A stretch of DNA of 55,132 bases from Bacteroidota bacterium. Lineage in GTDB: Bacteria > Bacteroidota > Bacteroidia > Flavobacteriales_C > GCA-002722245. The notes under the pieces were generated by a model. The model was not told the origin of the DNA and did not search any database. It was given only the letters and a program-made list of their open reading frames with translations. Shown here piece after piece: positions 27,001 to 34,285 of this stretch (positions are counted from its first letter, which is position 1; every line of letters starts with the position of its first letter). The stretch spans positions 1-55,132 of the forward strand of contig JAPLEZ010000083.1 in assembly GCA_026390935.1 (NCBI GenBank). Reading direction: 5' to 3'. A program made the translations under genes and the position numbers.

Positions 27001-28892
27001 GCAGTGGTCGCGCTGATGGTAAAATTATTATTGAAGCCAGCAACGGTGCAGCGCCATATCAATATTCTATTGATAATGGAATTACATTAACTGCCAGCAA
27101 TAACTTCAACAATTTAAAAGCCGATACTTTTTATGTGTATGTAAAAGATGCAAACAATTGCGTGAAGCGCCGTGAAGTAATTGTAGGTGAAGCTTCATCA
27201 ATCAATGTTGTAAAAAAAGATAGCGTAAATGTGAAGTGCTTTGGAGATACAAGCGCCTCTGCAACAATAGAAGTTTCTGGAGGAACTGCTCCTTATACCT
27301 ATTTATGGGATGATGCTGCTTTGCAAAGTACCCCAACTGCTCATGGATTAACTGGAAGGTTATATATAGTTAAAGTTAGCGATCAAAATGGCTGTTTCAT
27401 CAATGTTAGCTTTGATTTACCTGAACCTGCTCAGTTGAATATTTCTTCTATCGACATTACTAAAGTAAATTGTTTTGGCGATTCTACTGGAGCGTTGAAA
27501 GCCAATGTAGCAGGAGGAATTTCACCATATGAATTTTTGTGGAGCAATGCAGATACTTTGGATAGCATCACCTCTTTGCCGATAGGAGTTTATAAATTGC
27601 AAGTGAGCGATGCTAAAGGTTGTAAAGCCATTTCTCAGGCTGAAGTGAAGTCGCCTGCCTTGCTCGAATTGAAAATTGATAAATCGAGCGACAATTGTTT
27701 TGGTGGAAATAATCAAGGTGCATTAAGCGCTAAGGTTAGTGGTGGCGTTGCAGCATATACTTATCAGTGGGATGTTCCTGGAAGCGGAAATGTGTCTTCA
27801 TTGAATAATCTACCCAGTGGTGAATATCACCTTATTGTAACTGATGGCAATGGTTGTAGTGTTAGTGATAGCACAACTATTTTACAATCGGCGCCTTTGG
27901 ATTACACTGTTAATGTTGTAAATCCAAGTTGTGGCAATGCCGATGGAACTGCAAGCATTGTTGTAAATGTTGGAGGAAGTGTGCCGTATGTTTATCAGTG
28001 GGATGCTCGAGCAGCCAACCAAACTACAGCAACCGCCAATAATCTCAATACCGGGTGGTATCTTTTTACGATCACAGATGGAGCTGGATGCTCAAAAACA
28101 GATTCAATTGAATTGCAAAATCTTAATGGAGTTGCTTTCGTTGATAAGGAAATTACCAATCCAACTTGTTTTGGAAAATGTGATGGATCGCTTATGGCAG
28201 TGGCTGCTGGCGGCACGCGACCTTACAAATACCAATGGGATTCAATAGCATCTGTTGATTCATTTGCCACCGGACTGTGTGCTGGAAATTACCTACTTAC
28301 TGTTACTGATGTTAATAAATGCAGTGATGTAATTAGTTTCGTTCTCGACGATCAGGCAAAAAATCCTCCTTTTGCTAATTTTTCTTTTTCTCCGCAAGAA
28401 GTCAGTCTGCTGGAACCAACGGTGTATTTTACCAATTTGTCAACAGATGCTTCAATATTTAAGTGGACTTTTGGAAATGGTGATAGTTCGTTTGCTACGC
28501 AACCTGTGTACACTTATGCCGACACTGGATTTTATTCTGTTTGTTTGAGAGCGAGCAATGAGAACAATTGCTTTATGGATACCTGTGGACGAGTTCAGGT
28601 TGAAGGCATATCAGTGTTTTATGTGCCCAATGCTTTTACCCCTGGTTCTGATGGGAAAAATGATTTGTTTATGCCTGTAACCAGCGGACTTGATCCGGAT
28701 TCTTATCAGTTAAATATTTTCAATCGTTGGGGTGAATTATTTTTCTCTACCAATGATTTGAATAAAGGGTGGGATGGAACACGCAATGGTCGACCAGTGC
28801 AGGTGGATGTGTATGTTTGGAAAATTGATTTTAAGGAAAAAGATTCAAAGAAACTTCATTCAAAAATAGGACATGTGACTTTGCTGAGGTAA
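24006..28892 (+). CDS. T9SS-secreted divergent GH81-type beta-1,3-glucanase with SprB repeats
   Basis: 1628 residues. A signal peptide ends about residue 37 (INSASAQQ). Residues about 40-870 resemble GH81 endo-beta-1,3-glucanases: QYDYHFLACYMIYSAA (acid candidate Asp547), then DPYAGHSWFSHSTVAQEAVSE with the paired glutamates Glu631 and Glu635 four apart, then YVTESEAGRQYWF. Next come an Ig-like segment (about 890-985), six SprB-type repeats (about 990-1450), a PKD domain (about 1455-1530, TYADTGFYSVCLRAS) and a gliding-associated type B T9SS sorting domain (1537-1628, YVPNAFTPGSDGKNDLF). It is thus secreted through T9SS and should act on a glucan outside the cell. Against the usual DHHFHYG motif the second motif histidine is Leu551, so activity is uncertain. 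Confidence 0.85.
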   Translation: MMNKVYTKILFATNVIGLYLFGVALAVLFSINSASAQQVFPGGGAGSYNLTKWPAPPYTLVAPVNQKNWYLPMANGAAGLARKGATYKGPFQANNWWNSAFWRTTSRENPPEAGDVTSNHMYPYPLMMQMAGDGMQFGYRTIDQQAENPDPNQNPPAEKAGGNARLSTCAFDLKLNFANPADYNAQAIKATSAVIADYGDWHVKFEQHFGPNTTLYTTAAAGSPFVFFDYQSTAGLVPTFDRVWGGAQFRILAVNNNSILVNIFPSGLPSNPKGNPLNPEGFYAFYFPEGTQLAGNDGAFRAIANWGKNNELTPLRIKLPDGKTQFTLAIMPDSTVSTFHLYEPYAYCAITDTRFTYSYDVSKSKVTNTFTVTTTPYDNHGDSGTITALYRHQYLYSPEVTTHGIGKSYFGAHGEMKIIKGHGFRDIMTYYGNCPELGKAAKNFNKAKISQLITNLFAFSQFTDYKGANYDDYNFFRATAFWGQSAEIAHQIGRDDLRDKLLDQAKIILEDFMTSPNNDTLYTVYDPQFNFMVTLPNGFFSAVGQYDYHFLACYMIYSAAMIGKFELQRSGNLDWVNKYKPMIDLMVRNINDWNRDMVAPSNPNDPWFPYLRYFDPYAGHSWFSHSTVAQEAVSEAVLFATGAMMWGDLTDNIPMRDMGTMLYVTESEAGRQYWFDYDNVGLNKGPFAPDYPSRHAGIVWEDGSSYGNFFDPHHYAIMRGALMPITGSSVWLGSDRAAVKGNIDDLLAKEALDYITQPTWTGEVLAYAALDDANGARKKYDNNIFNGLPPKQSLDGLVYPVIHEHWMATLDSVGYYDGKQVQADFPFFSVFRKDTCNTWIRHYMMYNAPGPNHPARTVKFTDGTCWHLPQDTLIVYKLMGPDSVKSITATGGACENDVINIDVDADICPMRDPSMYYEYSKDKVHWNTLYNVKTASDSLHVKFTPTTAGTYYFRAIMLGEDVPGLLCPLRDTTDNIAEVTVSSCCPLKIDTVKITKATCSGRADGKIIIEASNGAAPYQYSIDNGITLTASNNFNNLKADTFYVYVKDANNCVKRREVIVGEASSINVVKKDSVNVKCFGDTSASATIEVSGGTAPYTYLWDDAALQSTPTAHGLTGRLYIVKVSDQNGCFINVSFDLPEPAQLNISSIDITKVNCFGDSTGALKANVAGGISPYEFLWSNADTLDSITSLPIGVYKLQVSDAKGCKAISQAEVKSPALLELKIDKSSDNCFGGNNQGALSAKVSGGVAAYTYQWDVPGSGNVSSLNNLPSGEYHLIVTDGNGCSVSDSTTILQSAPLDYTVNVVNPSCGNADGTASIVVNVGGSVPYVYQWDARAANQTTATANNLNTGWYLFTITDGAGCSKTDSIELQNLNGVAFVDKEITNPTCFGKCDGSLMAVAAGGTRPYKYQWDSIASVDSFATGLCAGNYLLTVTDVNKCSDVISFVLDDQAKNPPFANFSFSPQEVSLLEPTVYFTNLSTDASIFKWTFGNGDSSFATQPVYTYADTGFYSVCLRASNENNCFMDTCGRVQVEGISVFYVPNAFTPGSDGKNDLFMPVTSGLDPDSYQLNIFNRWGELFFSTNDLNKGWDGTRNGRPVQVDVYVWKIDFKEKDSKKLHSKIGHVTLLR
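26979..28360 (+). repeat. Six SprB-type repeats coded in tandem
   Basis: Units of roughly 70-80 codons, each opening with a cysteine motif (CSGRADG, CFGDTSA, CFGDSTG, CFGGNNQG, CGNADG, CFGKCDG) and followed by a GG-x-x-P-Y-x-Y-x-W block. At DNA level they have diverged, so this is an old protein-level repeat, not a recent tandem expansion. Such repeats are typical of long surface adhesins in gliding Bacteroidota. Confidence 0.85.
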
Positions 28893-28898
28893 TTTATT

Positions 28899-28989
28899 TA
28901 GATCCTGAAACAAGTTCAGGATGACAAAGGTGAATCATACTCATAAGGTAATACTCGCTAATGTCATTCTGAACTTGTTTCAGGATCTA
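28899..28989. repeat. BIME-like inverted repeat between convergent genes
   Basis: Two arms of about 27 bp (28899-28925 and 28963-28989) are inverted copies with one mismatch, separated by 37 bp. Each arm contains its own small hairpin, CCTGAA-ACAAG-TTCAGG or its complement. It fills the gap between the glucanase gene (plus) and the HEAT-like gene (minus). The layout is that of a paired REP element; it could also end transcription from both sides. Confidence 0.75.
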
Positions 28990-28999
28990 TTTTAAGATT

Positions 29000-29533
29000 T
29001 TAAGGTCTTAACAATTCCAGCACTTCCACTAAACTCAAAAGGAGTTTCATCTTTTCTGCATCACCACCATTTTCAATGCATTCGTTCACTGTGGAAATAC
29101 AATCTGTAATTTCATCGTCATTTACATTTCCTTCCATATTTTCAACTACAGTGAGCACCTCTAGTGTCGTCATGAAATTTTCCTTGCAGGCTAAGTCGAT
29201 TAAAAAACTAATATATTCTTCAGAAGGAATAGAAGATTGCCAAAGCGCAGAAACCAATACATCACGATGACCAGCAGAAATGTCTTTTTTTAAGTAATCA
29301 ATAATGATTTCTCCAGCTTTAGAAGCTTTCAATTCAAATAAAATTCCTTTGGCTTCATCGTAAACAGTATCGTCTTCTGTTTGCAGGAGGGCTTCAATAA
29401 TGCCGGGTAGCACATGAATAGTGCCGCGCTGCTTGGCGTCTTGCAGGGCTTTTAACACCAATCCGTTGTTCTTTGCTTTTAGATTTTGCAGGATATTCTG
29501 CAAAAATTTATTTTCTTTTTTTTCTTCGCTCAT
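29000..29533 (-). CDS. HEAT-repeat-like protein, unknown function
   Basis: 177 residues, all-helical by appearance and acidic. It has repeated helix pairs with conserved leucines, e.g. RGTIHVLPGIIEALLQTED and GEIIIDYLKKDISAGHRDVL, in the style of HEAT/armadillo scaffolds. There is no signal peptide, so it is cytoplasmic, and there are no catalytic motifs. It is divergent from the OsmC gene with only 26 bp between the start codons, so their promoters must overlap or lie within coding sequence. Function is not recognised. Confidence 0.75.
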   Translation of the reverse strand: MSEEKKENKFLQNILQNLKAKNNGLVLKALQDAKQRGTIHVLPGIIEALLQTEDDTVYDEAKGILFELKASKAGEIIIDYLKKDISAGHRDVLVSALWQSSIPSEEYISFLIDLACKENFMTTLEVLTVVENMEGNVNDDEITDCISTVNECIENGGDAEKMKLLLSLVEVLELLRP

Positions 29534-29559
29534 GGCGCAAAAATAGTGATATTTGAAAT

Positions 29560-29988
29560 GTGAAAATAAAATTAGTAAAACAGTCGGAACCTTTTCACTT
29601 TGAAGCTTTCAATGATGAAGGACAATCGGTTCACATGGATGCGTCACCTGAGATAGGTGGAACAAACAAGGGCGTGCGCCCAATGCAAATGATTATCATG
29701 GGTTTGGGAGGTTGTAGCGGAATTGATGTTTGCAATATTTTAAAAAAGCAGCGTCAGGAATTCAGTAGTTTCAATATTGAACTGGAAGCCAGAAGAAGAA
29801 GCGAACCTGAACCAAAAATATTTGAACACATCACTTTGAAATTCATTTTTGAAGGAAAAGTGGATCCGATAAAGGCGAGAAAAGCGGTGGATTTGTCCAT
29901 AGAAAAGTATTGTTCGGTGTCGGAGATATTACGCCAGTCGGCAGAGATAGAGTACCAAGTGATAGTAAACAATGAAATTGTAAAGTAA
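29560..29988 (+). CDS. OsmC family peroxiredoxin-like protein
   Basis: 142 residues. The two redox cysteines of the OsmC/Ohr fold are present: Cys52 in LGGCSGIDV and Cys118 in IEKYCSVSEIL. Family members reduce organic hydroperoxides; some act on persulfides or have only structural roles. The YhfA-like subgroup fits best because of the short N-terminus. The start is GTG; the ATG two bases earlier is followed at once by a stop. metZ begins on the next base after its stop, so the two are co-expressed. Confidence 0.9.
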   Translation: MKIKLVKQSEPFHFEAFNDEGQSVHMDASPEIGGTNKGVRPMQMIIMGLGGCSGIDVCNILKKQRQEFSSFNIELEARRRSEPEPKIFEHITLKFIFEGKVDPIKARKAVDLSIEKYCSVSEILRQSAEIEYQVIVNNEIVK

Positions 29989-31170
29989 ATGTCATTAAAA
30001 GATAAAAAAGACGAAACTAAAGCGATCAGGATACAAGCAGAGCGCTCTCAAAACAGAGAACACAGCGTTCCACTTTATTTAACCTCTAGCTTTATTTACG
30101 ATGACGCCGAGCAGATGCGTGCCGCTTTTGCCGATGAGATCGATATTAATATATACACCCGTTTTTCCAATCCGAATTCTGATGAGTTTGTGGCAAAAAT
30201 GTGTGCTTTGGAAAATGCTGAAGCAGGTTTTCCAACAGCTTCGGGAATGGCGGCGATTTTCGCCAGCTTTTCGGCTTTGTTGAAAACAGGAGATGATATT
30301 TTGGTGTGCCGATCAATATTTGGCGCTACACATACCTTGCTGAGCAAGGTAATGCCACGATTTGGTATAACTCATACTTTGGTGGAATTGAAGGATGCTG
30401 CCAACTGGGAAAAGTACATTAAGCCCAACACTAAAATGTTGTTTGTTGAAACACCTACCAATCCGGGAGTTGATATTTTGGATTTAGAGTGGTTGGGAAA
30501 ATTTGCTAAAAAGCACAATTTGATTCTTAATGTCGACAACTGTTTTGCTACTCCAGCCTTACAAAAACCAATAGATTTTGGTGCTGATATTGTAGTGCAC
30601 AGCGCCACTAAATATTTAGATGGTCAGGGCCGAGTTTTAGGAGGAATAGTTTTAGGAAAAAAAGAACTGATCAAAGAGGTTTATTCTTTTTGCCGAAGTA
30701 CTGGTCCGTCTATTTCTCCATTCAACGCATGGGTATTGTCGAAAAGCTTGGAGACTTTATCCATCCGCATGGAACGTCATTCTGAAAACGCTTTGAAGAT
30801 TGCTGAATTTCTGGAAACTCATGCCGAAGCTGAACAAGTTAGGTATCCTTTCCTGCCTTCTCATCCTCAATATGCCATTGCCAAAAAGCAAATGAGAATG
30901 GGTGGAGGTATTGTGGCATTTTCTATCAAGGGAGGACTGGAGCGAGGAAAAAGATTTTTGGATGCATTGGACTTGTGTTCAATGACGGCCAATTTGGGCG
31001 ATTCTCGAACCATTATCTCACATCCAGCTTCAACTACTCACGGTAAAATGACACCGGCTGATCAGTTGTTGGCAGGTATTGAACCAGGAATGATTCGTAT
31101 TTCAACTGGATTAGAAAATGTTATCGATATAATTGCAGATATTACACAGGCTTTAGAAAAATCAAAATAA
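29989..31170 (+). CDS. metZ: O-succinylhomoserine sulfhydrylase-type PLP enzyme (Cys/Met metabolism)
   Basis: 393 residues of the Cys/Met metabolism PLP fold type I. The cofactor lysine is Lys208 in VVHSATKYLDGQG. Other blocks are YTRFSNPNSDEF near the start, TASGMAAIFA, FVETPTNPG and LGDSRTIISHPASTTH. This set matches MetZ-type sulfhydrylases, which make homocysteine from O-succinyl- or O-acetylhomoserine and sulfide. Close relatives are cystathionine gamma-synthase and O-acetylhomoserine sulfhydrylase, and the sequence alone does not separate them fully. It sits directly behind the OsmC gene. Confidence 0.88.
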   Translation: MSLKDKKDETKAIRIQAERSQNREHSVPLYLTSSFIYDDAEQMRAAFADEIDINIYTRFSNPNSDEFVAKMCALENAEAGFPTASGMAAIFASFSALLKTGDDILVCRSIFGATHTLLSKVMPRFGITHTLVELKDAANWEKYIKPNTKMLFVETPTNPGVDILDLEWLGKFAKKHNLILNVDNCFATPALQKPIDFGADIVVHSATKYLDGQGRVLGGIVLGKKELIKEVYSFCRSTGPSISPFNAWVLSKSLETLSIRMERHSENALKIAEFLETHAEAEQVRYPFLPSHPQYAIAKKQMRMGGGIVAFSIKGGLERGKRFLDALDLCSMTANLGDSRTIISHPASTTHGKMTPADQLLAGIEPGMIRISTGLENVIDIIADITQALEKSK

Positions 31171-31176
31171 GAAAAC

Positions 31177-31770
31177 ATGAAAATAAAAATTACTCTTTTA
31201 TTGCTTACAGTGAGTTTAAGTGCTTTTTGTAAAGTTTGGACTGTAGTTAATTCGGGCTTAACTTTTAGTCCGAACACTTTGACTATTGCAGAAGGAGATT
31301 CAGTTAATTTTGTGTTGGCTAATTCCCATACAGCTTTGGAAGTGAGTCAGGCAACATGGAACAACAATAATAATACTGCTTTGTTGAATGGATTCGGAAC
31401 TAATTTTGGTGGTGGTATGATTTTGCCTGCAAAGCTAACAATTGGTACACATTATTACGTGTGCGAACCGCATGCTGGTTCTGTGATGAAAGGGCAAATC
31501 ATTGTTCAGTCTGCGGTTGGTGTTCTGGAAAACGCTGTATCTAATGTTTCGATATACCCTAATCCAGCTGGTGATTTTATTTCAGTGAGAGTAGGTAAAG
31601 GTTTGTTAGGATCGTCATATACAATGTTTGATTTAACTGGTCGACAAGTTTTGAGTAGCAAATTGGTAAATGAAACTACAGGTGTTGATTTGTCGCAGTT
31701 AAAAGATGGTGTTTACTTTTTACAAATAGGTACCGAAGGAAAGCAAACTTTCAAAGTGATAAAGAATTAA
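31177..31770 (+). CDS. Secreted cupredoxin (plastocyanin-like) with T9SS type A sorting domain
   Basis: 197 residues: a signal peptide (ITLLLLTVSLSAFC), a single cupredoxin domain (about 20-112) and a T9SS type A C-terminal domain (about 123-197, VSIYPNPAGDFISV through FLQIGTEGKQTFKVIKN). All four type 1 copper ligands can be placed: His51, then Cys96, His99 and Met104 in YYVCEPHAGSVMKG. It should therefore be a blue-copper electron carrier exported to the cell surface or outside. The gene starts 6 bp after metZ and is closed by a strong terminator. Confidence 0.88.
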   Translation: MKIKITLLLLTVSLSAFCKVWTVVNSGLTFSPNTLTIAEGDSVNFVLANSHTALEVSQATWNNNNNTALLNGFGTNFGGGMILPAKLTIGTHYYVCEPHAGSVMKGQIIVQSAVGVLENAVSNVSIYPNPAGDFISVRVGKGLLGSSYTMFDLTGRQVLSSKLVNETTGVDLSQLKDGVYFLQIGTEGKQTFKVIKN

Positions 31771-31785
31771 CTTAATCTTTTTGTT

Positions 31786-31817
31786 GAAAAAGCCCGGAAA
31801 TTTCCGGGCTTTTTTTG
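31786..31817 (+). terminator. Rho-independent terminator after the cupredoxin gene
   Basis: AGCCCGGAAATTTCCGGGCT is a perfect 20-base palindrome (31791-31810), flanked by A and T runs, starting about 20 bp after the stop codon and ending in seven T. Confidence 0.93.
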
Positions 31818-31853
31818 TGTAGTAATTTACTATCTTCGCACCTCATTTTATTT

Positions 31854-33743
31854 ATGCCTGATAATTGTAAATACGTATTTGATTTCGACAGCACTCTAAC
31901 TCAGGTAGAAGCACTGGATATACTTGCGGAAATCTCTCTGAAAAATCATCCGAAAAAAGATGAATTGATTCAAAAGATCATTGACATTACGAATCAAGGG
32001 ATTGATGGCACAATATCTTTTACTGAAGGGTTGAGTCAGCGTTTGGATGTGCTCAATGCGCGTGAAGAGCATTTGCCTTTGCTAGTAAAAAAGTTAAAAG
32101 CACAAATTTCAAAATCCATTTTCAGGAACAAGTCTTTTTTTAAAGAACAGTCCAAAAATATTTATGTGATGTCGGCAGGTTTTAAGGAATTTATTGTTCC
32201 TATTGTTGCTGAATTGAACATTCCTGCCGAACGTGTTTTTGCCAATACATTTGAATTTGAAAATGGAAATATTGTTGGCTTCGATAAAATGAATCCATTG
32301 TCGAAACACAATGGTAAAATCGAGTGCCTCAAAAACATGAACTTAAAAGGCACTGTTTTTATGATTGGTGATGGATACAGCGATTATGTTACTCGTAAAG
32401 CTGGCATCGCCACCAAATTTTTTGCCTATACCGAAAATGTAAGTCGCAAAAACATCTTGGATGTTGCCGATCATATCACCCCGAGTTTTGAAGAATTTTT
32501 ATATTTAAATAAATTACCCATGGCGATTTCTTATCCTAAAAACAGAATTAAAGTATTGTTGCTGGAAAACATTCACCCAAATGCTTTTAACATCTTTACA
32601 GAAGAAGGCTACACCGTTGAAACGATGAAAGGTGCTTTGGATGAAGCTGAGTTGTGCAAAAAAATTAAGGATGTTCATATTTTGGGAATTCGTTCCAAAA
32701 CAAATGTTACTGCAAAAGTTTTGGAGCATGCCAATAAGTTGATGTCGGTTGGTGCTTTTTGTATTGGAACGAAGCAAATTGATCTTGAAGCTTGCAAGGA
32801 AAAAGGAGTTGTAGCTTTTAACGCTCCATTCAGTAACACACGTTCAGTGGTGGAATTGGCGCTAGGTGAGATCATTATGTTGATGCGTCGTGTTTTTGAG
32901 CGCAGCACCGAATTGCATGCAGGCAAATGGAACAAAACTGCAACAGGCAGTTATGAAATAAGAAATAAAACCTTGGGTATTGTTGGATACGGAAATATTG
33001 GATCTCAGCTTTCTGTTGTTGCTGAAGCATTGGGGATGAAGGTTGTTTTTTATGACGCAGTAGAAAAATTGGCTTTAGGAAATGCACAAAAATGCAATAC
33101 ATTAAATGAATTGCTGAAAAAATCAGATGTGGTTTCTTTGCATATTGATGATAGCTCGGAAAATAAAAATTTCTTTGGCGACAAGGAATTCAAGGCTATG
33201 AAAGACGGAGCTGCTTTTGTCAACCTGAGCAGAGGATTTGTTGTAGATATCGCCTCTTTGGTAAAACACTTGAAAAGCGGAAAAATTTCTGGAGCTGGTG
33301 TAGATGTTTTTCCAAAGGAACCTAAAAACAATGATGAAGCATTTATCTCCGAATTGATTGGATTGCCGAATGTAATTTTAACTCCACACGTTGGTGGAAG
33401 TACACAAGAAGCACAAGTGAATATTGCTGAGTTTGTGCCTGCCCGAATCATTGATTACGTTAACAAAGGAATTACTTATAAGAGCGTTAATTTTCCAAAT
33501 ATTCGCTTGCAAGAGCAAGGAAGTTCGCACCGTTTCCTCCACGTTCACGAAAACGTGCCGGGTATCATGGCGAAGGTGAATGGTATCTTGTCAAAGCAAG
33601 GATTGAATATTGTTGGGCAATACCTCAAAACCGATGAAAAAATAGGGTACCTCATTACCGACGTGGATAAAAACTACAAGAAGGAATTGATAGAGGAACT
33701 TAAAAATATCAAGCACACTATTAAGTTCAGAGTGCTTTATTAA
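31854..33743 (+). CDS. serA: Fused phosphoserine phosphatase-like / D-3-phosphoglycerate dehydrogenase
   Basis: 629 residues carrying two steps of serine synthesis. Residues about 1-210 form a HAD phosphatase of the SerB type: DFDST with nucleophile Asp10 and Asp12, Ser107 (MSAGF) and GDGYSD (172-177). Residues about 225-540 form 3-phosphoglycerate dehydrogenase: NAD loop GIVGYGNIG (375-383) and catalytic Arg460, Glu489 and His512. An ACT-like regulatory domain (about 555-629, HVHENVPGIMAKVNGIL) ends the protein and may bind serine. The middle enzyme, SerC, is absent here. The start at 31854 (MPDNCKYVFDF) is preferred over an upstream in-frame ATG that would add 13 residues. A -7-like TATCTTCG lies at 31831-31838. 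Confidence 0.92.
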   Translation: MPDNCKYVFDFDSTLTQVEALDILAEISLKNHPKKDELIQKIIDITNQGIDGTISFTEGLSQRLDVLNAREEHLPLLVKKLKAQISKSIFRNKSFFKEQSKNIYVMSAGFKEFIVPIVAELNIPAERVFANTFEFENGNIVGFDKMNPLSKHNGKIECLKNMNLKGTVFMIGDGYSDYVTRKAGIATKFFAYTENVSRKNILDVADHITPSFEEFLYLNKLPMAISYPKNRIKVLLLENIHPNAFNIFTEEGYTVETMKGALDEAELCKKIKDVHILGIRSKTNVTAKVLEHANKLMSVGAFCIGTKQIDLEACKEKGVVAFNAPFSNTRSVVELALGEIIMLMRRVFERSTELHAGKWNKTATGSYEIRNKTLGIVGYGNIGSQLSVVAEALGMKVVFYDAVEKLALGNAQKCNTLNELLKKSDVVSLHIDDSSENKNFFGDKEFKAMKDGAAFVNLSRGFVVDIASLVKHLKSGKISGAGVDVFPKEPKNNDEAFISELIGLPNVILTPHVGGSTQEAQVNIAEFVPARIIDYVNKGITYKSVNFPNIRLQEQGSSHRFLHVHENVPGIMAKVNGILSKQGLNIVGQYLKTDEKIGYLITDVDKNYKKELIEELKNIKHTIKFRVLY

Positions 33744-33762
33744 AAATGATGTTTTCAGTACA

Positions 33763-33794
33763 GAAGGCGAAGATTTCTTCGCCTTTCTTTTTTT
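33763..33794 (+). terminator. Rho-independent terminator of the serine-pathway fusion gene
   Basis: AAGGCGAAG and CTTCGCCTT form a perfect 9-bp stem with an ATTT loop (33764-33785), followed by a T-rich run, 20 bp after the stop. Confidence 0.93.
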
Positions 33795-33836
33795 ATGTCC
33801 TTTTGTTACATTTGGTCAAACCTTAAAAAATTGAAA

Positions 33837-34214
33837 ATGAAAAAATTATTATTTATTCTATTTGCATCAACAATGATGCTTACTTCTTGCTCAAAGGAAT
33901 ATACACTTAATTCAGATTTGAATGGATCATGGAATATGACTAGTTGTGCTGGATATGTTGTAACTGATTATGCTGTTTTTAAGTTTGAAAAAACCAGTGC
34001 TGATAAAGGAAAGGTAACAATGACATACAAAATATTAGGAACTTCTATTTCCAGTACCGGAACTTATGTGTTGGATTCAGATACTAAAATTACAGTAACT
34101 CCTGATAAACAAGGTGAAGACATTATTGTTTACACTGTTCTGACGCATTCTAGTTCAGAATTGAAAGTGCAACAAGTGTCTAATTCTAGTACTTACATTT
34201 TCGCGAAGCAATAA
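33837..34214 (+). CDS. Small lipoprotein, lipocalin-like
   Basis: 125 residues from the ATG at 33837; an earlier in-frame ATG would put 14 polar residues before the signal. The lipoprotein signal ends in MLTSCSKE (Cys18). The mature part begins LNGSWNMTSC and continues as beta strands, the way lipocalin-like/DUF4923-type small lipoproteins begin (a Gly-x-Trp near the start). No ligand can be named. It is a single gene between two terminators. Confidence 0.78.
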   Translation: MKKLLFILFASTMMLTSCSKEYTLNSDLNGSWNMTSCAGYVVTDYAVFKFEKTSADKGKVTMTYKILGTSISSTGTYVLDSDTKITVTPDKQGEDIIVYTVLTHSSSELKVQQVSNSSTYIFAKQ

Positions 34215-34227
34215 TATTTTGTAGCGC

Positions 34228-34269
34228 AAAAAAAATGCCTCTGTCAATCGACAGAGGCATTTTTATTTT
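34228..34269. terminator. Bidirectional terminator between convergent genes
   Basis: ATGCCTCTGTC and GACAGAGGCAT form a perfect 11-bp stem around AATC, with an A run on the left and a T run on the right, so it can serve both the lipoprotein gene (plus) and the MORN gene (minus). Confidence 0.93.
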
Positions 34270-34285
34270 ACTTCGATTAGTTTCT

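Noticed and set aside
26979-28360. Repeats in the glucanase gene as recent tandem DNA duplication
   Set aside because: Similarity is at protein level only (SprB units); the DNA copies have diverged.
33050-33451. 133-codon minus-strand frame within the dehydrogenase part of the serine fusion gene
   Set aside because: Shadow of a gene whose catalytic residues are intact on the plus strand.
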